A stretch of 64,000 bases of DNA from Amphiduros pacificus (Eukaryota; Annelida; Polychaeta; Phyllodocida; Hesionidae): assembly GCA_949316495.1 (NCBI GenBank), contig OX439004.1, positions 41,092,447 through 41,156,446 of the forward strand, in the 5' to 3' direction. Numbering within the stretch: position 1 is the first letter of the stretch; the number at the start of each line of letters is the position of its first letter. A model generated the notes under the pieces. The model searched no databases and was not told the DNA's origin. It saw nothing but the letters and a program-made list of their open reading frames with translations. The position numbers and the translations under genes were made by a program. Shown piece after piece: positions 11,410-20,879 of this stretch.

Positions 11410-11979
11410 CACATTTGTTGGTTTGCAAAAATATTTTATTTTATTAAATATTTGGGGCAGGAAACTTAATTTTATATTCCTTTACAAAGCAGTGGCAAAA
11501 ATATGAAATCTACTGGGCACCCACAATGTCAGTTTTGTCAAAGATAACGCAATCATAAATGATAATTATCAACAATGAATGATAAAGGCATGTTATATTA
11601 TTCACGTTTGTTGGTTTTGTGCAAAAATATTAAGAAATTATTAAGATTTGGGGCAGGAAACTGGGCATCTTACATTTCAATAGAAAACAGTAACAATATA
11701 TGAAATCTACAGAGCACCAAAAATGTCAGTTTTGTCAAAGATAATGCAATCATAAATGATAGTTAGCAACAATGAATGATAACGGCACTTTATATCATGC
11801 ACATTTGGTGGTTTTGTGCAAAAATATTTGATAATGTTCATGATTTGGGGCAGGAAACTGCTCATCTTACATCTTAATACCAAGCATTGATATTATATGA
11901 AATCTACAGGGCACCCAAAAATAATGCAATCTGAAATGATAATTAGCAACAGTGAATGATAACGGCTTGTTATATTGTT
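11410..11979. repeat. Three tandem units of about 190 bp
   Basis: Units at 11410-11602, 11603-11799 and 11800-11979 each begin CACATTTGTTGGTTT-like, pass TTTGGGGCAGGAAACT and GAAATCTACAGGGCACC, and end in GATAACGGC plus TTATAT. A fourth start lies at 11980 and then diverges. No coding potential. Confidence 0.88.
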
Positions 11980-13449
11980 CACATTTGTTGGTTTGAAATC
12001 TTTATATTGGGGTTTCATTTGAACAATATGCAGTGGTGATTAGAATGTACCAGCTCAAATTTCAGGTTAAATATAATTGTGTAAAGACTTCAGTCATGTT
12101 TAGTGTTCCAGGATGATGCTCAATGGCTCTGATATATAAAATTTTCCAAGATTCAGAGATTTCATCTTTATTTTCAATTATTTTTTATCAATAGTTATCA
12201 ATTGGAGCCAAACAGGTATTTCATCATGTCATATTTGTAATTATTCTTGATGTCATGAAAGATTTAGATAAATTTGCATGTACTGATTTCATCTTTAAGC
12301 TACAATGTAAGTTTGTCTGTTGATCAGTTGTAGTCAAACACCTATATAGTCACGCATGAAAATGACCATAATGTGTTGCACACAAAGTTTGCATGACATT
12401 TCATTTTCCTTTTGCACAAGCAAATAGATATTTTGTTGCAACTTTTAAAATGCACATCAATGCCCTGTTTTTGTTGCAACTTTTAAAATGCACATCAATG
12501 CCCTGTTAAGGACTAAAGCCTAATGGCTGAAATATGTATATCAAACTGACATGTACCAGTTTGAGTCAAACATGTCTGGTTATGCATGCAAATGGGAGCC
12601 AAGAAGGTCACAATGGCATCAGATGACAACATTGTCTTGCACAGCTGATATGTTCATAAGTTTGATCATTTACACCTATCAGTTCCTCATTTGGTAATGT
12701 GTGTGACCTTACAGATGATTGGCATCAACTAACAAACATATTTCACCCAAGTAAGTCAGTTATGTAAATGTTGGTAACTATCCATGGTAACTTATTTCTG
12801 TGCATTTTTTATGACCTTGGGTCAAGGTCAAGGTCATGACCAGCAAAAGAGCAACTTAGCTTGTGAAAGCTCTATTTTCTTCAAGATTGTAGCACCAATG
12901 ATATGATTTGGCAGATATGATCTATTTATGAGGGGCTTGGATAAGTTTGATATTGGGTAACCTTGGGATATTTTCAAGGTCACATGGGCGGATTTAAAAA
13001 AATGGCTATTTGTGATAGTTTGAAAAACACTTCAAATTGCATTTATTTCCACTACATTTATCTTGCATAGTATATTTCTTCATAGTTTTTGGAATGATTT
13101 ATGTAATGTGGTCACAATGACCTAATTAGAGACCATATAATTTGCAACTAGATCTTGATATTATGTTACATTTTCAATGTAACTATTTGGTGACCTTGAG
13201 CTGTTTTCAAGGCCAAAGAAGACAATTTTCAAAATCATCTAAATGTGATATTTGGAAAAACACTACACATAACATTCATTACCACCACATTTATCTTATC
13301 TTACAATATATTTGTTCACACTTTTGTGAATAATTTATGTAACTAGGTCAAATTGGCCTATTTATGGGCCAACTAGGTCATAACTTCCAAAAAGATGCAG
13401 GTGATCTGGAATTTGATATTATTGATATGTAGAGTATATATAAAGATGC
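11980..13449. repeat. Repeat-derived stretch with AGGTCA motifs and internal duplications
   Basis: A ~38 bp duplication (GCAACTTTTAAAATGCACAT plus CAATGCCCTGTT) lies near 12435-12508. Two diverged ~230 bp units follow (about 12955-13185 and 13186-13420), each with ACCTTG..TTTTCAAGG, GAAAAACACT and TTATGTAA..GGTCA. GGGTCAAGGTCAAGGTCAT occurs near 12830. No gene seen. Confidence 0.6.
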
Positions 13450-13590
13450 CTGACAGCTGAGACCATCAAGCCTGACAGCTGAGACCATCAAGCCTGACAG
13501 CAGAGACCATCAAGCCTGACAGCTGAGATCATCAAGCCTGACAGGTAGGCTATGTATAATGAGTCTGAAGTTTGATGTGAGACATTTTGT
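13450..13590. repeat. 22-bp array and probable ancestor of the 41-bp satellite
   Basis: Five copies of about 22 bp (CCTGACAGCTGAGACCATCAAG) are followed directly by CTGACAGGTAGGCTATGTATAATGAGTCTG-like sequence ending in GATGTGAGAC. That tail is the reverse complement of one diverged unit of the satellite at 18412-19939. Confidence 0.75.
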
Positions 13591-14069
13591 AACATTGCTG
13601 TTACAGCTTCAGCATGAGTGCATTGTCTACACCTGTCAGAGGAGCTGTCCAAATAGATATTTGATCTGAAAATGGCTAGAAATGACATGAAGTCAGTACA
13701 ATTTTCTTTCATTTAATTCTGTTATTTCTGACATTCACATATAACCCCAATTTAAAGATTTTATCTTTAAATCGTGTGTTAACTCATTATTTTGGGTCAA
13801 ATTTAAATTTAAGGTCATGTATAATATGTAAATATATGTGATTATTACTTTCTATCATTTATTGTAAAAAAATACTTTCATGCATAAGACCGCTCACCCT
13901 TTATATCACAAGTGGTTTAATACCATTTAATATTTTATTTTTCAGAGAAACCTTGAACAACAGAATGGACATTAATATGGCAGGATGAGAGGCAACAACC
14001 ATCTAATAAGACTGACAGTGTGACAATCATGAACATGCCACCTTTGTATATTTGATATTTTGAAATATT

Positions 14070-14760
14070 TTCTCGAAAATTTTCAAATTACTTGAAAATT
14101 TTCAAATTTCTCGAAAATTTTCAAATTTCAAATTTCTCAAAAATTTTCAAATTTCTCAAAAATTTTCAAATTTCTCAAAAATTTTCAAATTTCTAGAAAA
14201 TTTTCAAATTTCTAGAAAATTTTCAAATTTCTAGAAAATTTTCAAATTTCTAGAAAATTTTCAAATTTCTAGAAAATTTTCACATTTCTAGAAAAATTTC
14301 AAATTTGTGAAAAAGATTCAAATTTCTAGAAAAATTTCAAATTTCTAGAAAAATTTCAAATTTCTAGAAAAATTTCAAATTTCTAGAAAAATTTCAAATT
14401 TCTAGAAAAATTTCAAATTTCTAGAAAAATTTCAAATTTCTAGAAAAATTACATATATCTAGAAAATTTACATATATATATATATAAAAATTATCAAATT
14501 TCTAAAAAGATTTCAAATTTCTAAAAAATTATCAAATTTCTAAAAAAATTATCAAATTTCTAAAAAAATTATCAAATTTCTAACAAATTATCAAATTTCT
14601 AACAAATTATCAAATTTCTAACAAATTATCAAATTTCTAAAAAAAATTCAAATTTCTAAAAAATTATCAAATTTCCTCATTTTCAAATGTTTTGAAAAAT
14701 ATCACATTTCTTTAGAAATATCACATTTCTTTAGAAATATCACATTTCTTTAGAAATACC
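14070..14760. repeat. AT-rich ~19-bp satellite with TTCTAGAA palindromes
   Basis: About 35 units of 16-19 bp built on CAAATTTCTAGAAAATTTT, passing through variants with CTCGAAAA, CTAGAAAA, CTAAAAAA and CTTTAGAAATATCACA. About fifteen units hold the palindrome TTTCTAGAAA. A short (TA)n interrupts it near 14470. Related short arrays occur at 15840-16000, 16690-16790 and 17530-17620. Confidence 0.9.
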
Positions 14761-15829
14761 AAACATTTTGAAAACTGTGTCTTGTTTGCAATTGCCAACC
14801 TTGTACTACAAAATGGATATTGGTATGGTCAGATGAGAAATCAAAGATTAACTGACATCTTGACAAGAGTTGTCTTTCAAAAGTTATCTGATAAATATTG
14901 AGTTTGTTATAACTCTTCATGTAAGATCTGACACCTGGATGCAGAGTGAGGGTCACAGTATGGTGCCCAGTAGCACACCCCGCCCTCTTGTAACTTAATT
15001 GGTTAATTACCCTATAGGCATGTGGTCAAGTGGGGGAACTACAGGGCTCAACACCGATTATAAGAGATTGTCACTTTCAATACCTAACATGCTGAGTTGT
15101 TTTGTGTCTGGACTGACATATTCATTTATTAGTTCATCTAAAATATATTGAATAATTCTATACTGTACAATTACTCTTACTGTCAAAATATTCAAAACTG
15201 CATTGTGAGAATTTCTTGTATCAGGACTGAATTTGTAAATAAACTTTTAAATTTGGAATTGAGGTTTACTTTTATCTTTTTCATTTTCAAGTGTAAACTT
15301 TAAACCATAACCAAATATTTGCTCAGATATCAAAGTAGATGACACATTAGGTCATTACCAAGAGATAATGTAAGTGATCAAATATTTCACTTTTTTTTTA
15401 TTTAAATGACTTTTATCTTTAACCCTTGAAAATTTGATCCAGATCATCCATGATCCGGAACATCCAAATTCTTTAGGACCATGTGTGTATGTCATTCTTG
15501 TAAGCGTGATAATTTTGCCAAACAACTTGGACATGGACGTACAGATGGACAGACACAGAAGCTTTCACCAGATAATATTGACAAAGAGATGTTCGTAACA
15601 TTACCTTGCAAAACAGCATTTTATTTATTATATGATTATAATATAATACAAGTGTACAAACTTTTACAAACAAAATACCGGTACATCTAAATTACTCCAA
15701 TGTGAATTACATTTCTTCAGACTGTTATATATAAAATGACTAATATCTAACAGATTATCCCCAATGAGAATATTTCTGAATCGCTACTCCTCTTGCTGTG
15801 TTATGAATCCATCCTGCATGGTTATCCCT

Positions 15830-16000
15830 CGTCAAATCTGTCAAATTTGTAGTCAAGTCAAATTTGAAGTCAACTTTATTCAAATTTGTCAAATTCCTTC
15901 AAATTTGTCAAATTCCTTCAAATTTCTCCAAATTTGTCAAATTTCACCAAATTTGTCAAATTTCTCCAAATTTGTCAAATTTCTTCAAATTTGTCAAATG
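15830..16000. repeat. CAAATTTGTCAAATTT(C/T) short array
   Basis: Ten or so copies of an 18-19 bp unit (CAAATTTGTCAAATTTCTC). It resembles the 14070-14760 satellite and probably shares its origin. Confidence 0.8.
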
Positions 16001-16369
16001 ATGGATAGTTTTAATTAATTGTTGATATATTAGGTTTTCATAATTGTTTTATTTTTTCAAATGGATTGTGACACAGTCAAAGAGTTATAAAGTTACAAAG
16101 GTACAGGAGTTACATTGTGAGATGAGTAATAACAAACAGTGTGGACAAGTCAAAATTAAGCATCACTCATCATTACTGGCTAATGCGGACAAATGGACAT
16201 CATGCATCACCTGCTGGTGTGGACAAGGATGTATAATGTACTTATAAAAAAGGAAAAGATCATAAAAATATTTTATATTACTTTTTTGGCATTTTTCGCT
16301 CTCTTGACTTCTTTGAAGTCAAATCTATAGGAGGTGAAGATTGAGATTCCTTTAACTCTTAGTGATATC

Positions 16370-16990
16370 ACAATTGACCTTGGTGCAGTTAACCTCAAGG
16401 TCAGAAATTTTGTTCAGAGCATATCAGAGCATATCTCAGCAACCTTATAAGAGGAAAAAGAAAAGTCTTGGGTACTTTTTAAGTCATGTGACCACAACAA
16501 ATTGACAGCCATGATCAGCTGAGATCATCAAGCCTGACAGCCATGATCAGCATTTATTCCGAGAAAACCATTTATGAGATGTTGAAATGTAGACACATGG
16601 TGATCACCACTTCTCGCCATTAGCTGCTCTCTGATTGGACGAATTGATTGTCATTGTCTCCCACCATTGTCTCGACTGCCGTGATTTGTAGAAAATGTAC
16701 AAATTTGTAGAAAATGTTTAAAATTGTAGAAAATGTTCAAATTTGTAGAAAATGTTCAAATTTGTAGAAAATGTTCAAATTTGTAGAAATATCCAGCTGC
16801 GATCATCAAGCCTGACAGACAAGATCAGCCGCGATCATCAAGCCTGACAGACAAGATCAGCAGAGATCATTAAGCCTGACAGTGAGACTGGAACAAAAAT
16901 GTAATGTGTGACTGGTAGGCCATGTATAATATGTGATGTGTGACAGGTAGGCCATGTGTAATGTGTGACGGGTAGGCCATGTGTAATGTC
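16370..16990. repeat. Mosaic of short repeats related to the 41-bp satellite
   Basis: It contains a ~120 bp block (TTGACCTTGGTGCAGTT to AAAAGTCTTGGGT) that recurs at about 18105-18225. It also holds several GATCATCAAGCCTGACAG units (16515, 16800, 16830, 16865), five AAATTTGTAGAAAATGTTC units (16690-16790), and three GGTAGGCCATGTGTAATGTG units in inverted orientation relative to the 41 bp satellite. Confidence 0.75.
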
Positions 16991-17154
16991 CACAATTATC
17001 TCTCAGAAATATACAAAAATATAATTTTAGGAATATGAATAGGAGTATAAATAAAATTCACAAGATTTTCACTCATCATACATGATCTACCAATCTCATG
17101 TCAAACCCCACACTCATCATATATATTTTTTAGTGCTTGGTACCATGTCTTCTA

Positions 17155-17345
17155 TTTGTCCATACTCGCTGGTTACGATGAGTGATGCTTGGCATCCACC
17201 AGTCCATACTAGCTGGTTACGATGAGTGATGCTTGGCGTCCACCAGTCCATACTAGCTGGTTACGATGAGTGATGCTTGGCGTCCACCAGTCCATAGTAG
17301 CGAGTGATGAGTCATGTATGGTGTCCACTTGTCCACACTAGTAGG
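17155..17345. repeat. ~43-bp tandem repeat (TCCATACTAGCTGGTTACGATGAG-like)
   Basis: Four units of about 43 bp, each with GTCCATACTAGCTGGTTACG, ATGAGTGATGCTTGG and CGTCCACCA, with the last unit diverged. Confidence 0.8.
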
Positions 17346-17989
17346 TGACGATGAGTGATGCATGATCTGGAATTGTGCCAAAAATATCATTAACAAACAT
17401 TTTAAACATAACCCCATGGGTTGATAGCTCTGCTGATTTGAATGAAAACACATGAACTGAGATTAAGTACAACAAGCAACCAGGTTATGACTTTCCATAC
17501 AAGATCCCAAAGTAGGCAAGATGTTGTATAAATTTCCATTTTCGTTCAAAATTTACAAATTTCATTAAAAATTTACAAATTTCATTAAAAAATTTCAAAT
17601 TTCGTTCAAAATTTTCAAATTTCACGAAAAAGTTATATGTATTGTTTAATATATAACAAATCAACATAATCAAGCTAAAGAGTGTTTCAGCTTCAACATG
17701 CAAAAACTAAAATATAAAAATGATGCCCGATACCTTACCCAAGGTCATTAGATATGGTCATAGGTAAAAATGGGGTCCCAAGGTCCTCAATAATACTGAT
17801 TAACCAATTTTTGATAAACATAATTTTATTCCAATCATGCACATTAAAACCACAATATGAGACAGACTAGGATATGTGTTGTGACAATGGCTGAGATATT
17901 CATTTCCATATATCCCTCAACTAGATCATTGATCTGAGATTTGGACAGAAATATTAACCAATGTAAGGACACTGTAACATGACACATCC

Positions 17990-18370
17990 CTTATATGATG
18001 GCAAGATGTCATGTCCTGTGTGTGATGGCAAGATGTCACGTCCTATATATGGCAAGATGTCACGTCCTCCACGTGATGGCAAGATGTCACGTCCTGTTGT
18101 GTATCACAATTGACCTTGGTGCAGTTGACCTCAAGGTCAGAAATTTTGTTCAGAGCATATCTCAGCAACCTTATAAGAGGAAAAAGAAAAGTCTTGGGTC
18201 TGTGCCTTGTCATAATTTTAGTCATGTGACCTTGACAAAGTGACAGCCATGATCAGCTGAGATCATCATGCCTGACAGCTGAGAAGATTAAGCCTGACAC
18301 CTGGGATAATCAAGTATAACAGCTGGGATCATCAAGCATGACAGCTGGGACCATCAAGCTGGCATCAGAT
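17990..18370. repeat. 23-bp array and second copy of the mosaic block
   Basis: Four to five GATGGCAAGATGTCACGTCCT units (17995-18095), then the ~120 bp block shared with 16370-16490, then five AGCTGRGATCATCAAGCMTGACAG units up to about 18360. Confidence 0.8.
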
Positions 18371-18411
18371 TCAGATTAGACTATATTAGAATATACTTGG
18401 CTTATACCAGG

Positions 18412-19939
18412 CACATGTCAAACCCCAGACACATTATACATGGCCTGACAGTCACACGTCAAACCCCAGACACATTATACATGGCCTGACAGTCACATGT
18501 CAAACCCCAGACACATTGTGCATGGCCTGACAGTCACACGTCAAACCCCAGACACATTATACATGGCCTGACAGTCACATGTCAAACCCCAGACACATTA
18601 TACATGGCCTGACAGTCACACGTCAAACCCCAGACACATTATACATGGCCTGACAGTCACACGTCAAACCCCAGACACATTATACATGGCCTGACAGTCA
18701 CATGTCAAACCCCAGACACATTATACATGGCCTGACAGTCACATGTCAAACCCCAGACACATTATACATGGCCTGACAGTCACACGTCAAACCCCAGACA
18801 CATTGTGCATGGCCTGACAGTCACACGTAAAACCCCAGACACATTATACATGGCCTGACAGTCACACGTCAAACCCCAGACACATTATACATGGCCTGAC
18901 AGTCACATGTCAAACCCCAGACACATTATACATGGCCTGACAGTCACATGTCAAACCCCAGACACATTATACATGGCCTGACAGTCACACGTCAAACCCC
19001 AGACACATTATACATGGCCTGACAGTCACACGTCAAACCCCAGACACATTATACATGGCCTGACAGTCACACGTCAAACCCCAGACACATTATACATGGC
19101 CTGACAGTCACACGTCAAACCCCAGACACATTATACATGGCCTGACAGTCACACGTAAAACCCCAGACACATTATACATGGCCTGACAGTCACACATCAA
19201 ATCCCAGACACATTATACATGGCCTGACAGTCACACGTCAAATCCCAGACACATTATACATGGCCTGACAGTCACACATCAAATCCCAGACACATTATAC
19301 ATGGCCTGACAGTCACATGTCAAACTCCAGACACATTATACATGGCCTGACAGTCACATGTCAAACTCCAGACACATTGTGCATGGCCTGACAGTCACAC
19401 GTCAAACCCCAGACACATTATACATGGCCTGACAGTCACATGTCAAACTCCAGACACATTGTGCATGGCCTGACAGTCACATGTCAAACTCCAGACACAT
19501 TGTGCATGGCCTGACAGTCACACGTCAAACTCCAGACGCATTATACATGCCCTGACAGTCACATGCCAAACTCCAGACACATTATACATGCCCTGACAGT
19601 CACATGTCAAACTCCAGACACATTATTCATCATGTACATGGCCTGACAGTCACATGTCAAACTCCAGACACATTGTGCATGGCCTGACAGTCACACGTCA
19701 AACTCCAGACGCATTATACATGCCCTGACAGTCACATGTCAAACTCCAGACACATTATACATGCCCTGACAGTCACATGTCAAACTCCAGACACATTGTG
19801 CATGGCCTGACAGTCACACGTCAAACTCCAGACGCATTATACATGCCCTGACAGTCACATGTCAAACTCCAGACACATTATACATGCCCTGACAGTCACA
19901 TGTCAAACTCCAGACACATTATTCATCATGTACATGGCC
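18412..19939. repeat. 41-bp satellite array, about 37 copies
   Basis: The unit is GTCACACGTCAAACCCCAGA followed by CACATTATACATGGCCTGACA, 41 bp. Units are highly uniform in the left two thirds. In the right third CTCCAGAC replaces CCCCAGAC and multi-unit blocks recur (CATTATTCATCATGTACATGG at 19620 and 19918), the mark of higher-order amplification. The array is not CRISPR: there are no unique spacers. Confidence 0.95.
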
Positions 19940-20109
19940 TACCACTACCAGTCTCACAAAGTCAGATGAAGTCGTCAAATATTTGGGTTCTATTTGAGCG
20001 AGCCATATGCAGACATACAAACAGAATTGAATTGTTTTTGCAAACATGGAAACACTATTTATTTTGGGGCGGGATGCTATCACTTGTGCAACATATAGAA
20101 CTTACAATG

Positions 20110-20544
20110 CAAGTGTCAAATACTTAGAACCTACCATTTTTAATGTTTTTCTGACTGTTGGAAGAACTCTGTTTTCACATATCCAATCACGTCATATACT
20201 TACTGTAGACGTGGAGATGTTCATTTTCACAAAGCTGATGTCACTCAGTTATCATCAATCTGTAAAATGCGATCTCAAACAAGTACTGAAGTAGACCTAG
20301 ATCGGCAAATGTATCAAAAATTGAAACAATATATTTCATTTGACGCTGTGCTCAGGTAAAGAAGCAGACATCATGACGTGAAGTGTGCATGTAACAAGTT
20401 CAAAGACAAATGTATCAAATGTTGTAACAATGTTAAGGTTCATTCTTCAATTTTGTTAGCATTTGGAAATCACAATCATTACATATCTCCTAGCAGCCAC
20501 GTGCTGATGTTTATTTACAATTATTACTTAGTTTTATGCTTGTA
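20110..20544 (+). other. Diverged inner flank of the right arm
   Basis: This stretch keeps patchy homology, inverted, with 10600-10900. Shared motifs include TTGTTTCAAT, TTTGATACATTTGCCGATC, TGAACATCTC(A/C)ACGT and AAGTATTTGACA. Long mismatched or inserted pieces separate them. It is the region upstream of the kinase gene and may hold an upstream non-coding exon; I cannot define one. Confidence 0.5.
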
Positions 20545-20554
20545 AACTGTATTC

Positions 20555-20716
20555 TGATTGGCTCTGCCCAGCGCGACCGAAATTTTGCCTAGCGCGACCG
20601 AAATTTTTTCGAGCGCGCTCGAAATTAATACTGCAATCTGATTGGCTGAGAAGTAGCGCGTAAGTAAGATTTGGGAGCGCGTAAGCAAAAATCTCTGTGT
20701 TCTTATTGGTTGTTCA
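20555..20716 (+). promoter_or_regulatory. CCAAT-rich promoter region of the ethanolamine kinase-like gene
   Basis: Three inverted CCAAT boxes (CTGATTGGCTC, CTGATTGGCTG, CTTATTGGTTG) and two GCGCGACCGAAATTTT repeats lie around the palindrome TTTCGAGCGCGCTCGAAA. CpG content is well above the local background. No TATA box is evident. A CCAAT-driven, TATA-less promoter is inferred. Confidence 0.5.
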
Positions 20717-20756
20717 ATGACAGGGATGGCCTTTCATAGAGGTGATACACGACGAC

Positions 20757-20879
20757 ATGGCCTGTCAACTCCCCGCCATACTGAATACTACAATTAATCC
20801 AGCAAACCTTACAGAGGAAATATGGAAAGTGATGAAGCACATCCGACCAGAGTGGTCCGAGGATAGCACCCACATCGAG
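20757..20879 (+). CDS. Exon 1 of the ethanolamine kinase-like gene
   Basis: It encodes MACQLPAILNTTINPANL and then TEEIWKVMKHIRPEWSEDST, ending in phase 0 at GAG/GTAGCT. The next exon starts ATGCTGGGTGG in phase 0 after TTGTTTGCAG, so the joined protein reads HIE-MLGGGFINKLVG, the expected spacing between the family's IRPxW motif and its glycine loop. An overlapping upstream ORF of 26 codons starts at ATG 20717. The exon is duplicated inverted at 10277-10399. Confidence 0.85.

Noticed and set aside
18412-19939. CRISPR-like array
   Set aside because: Uniform 41 bp tandem units without unique spacers in a eukaryotic context.
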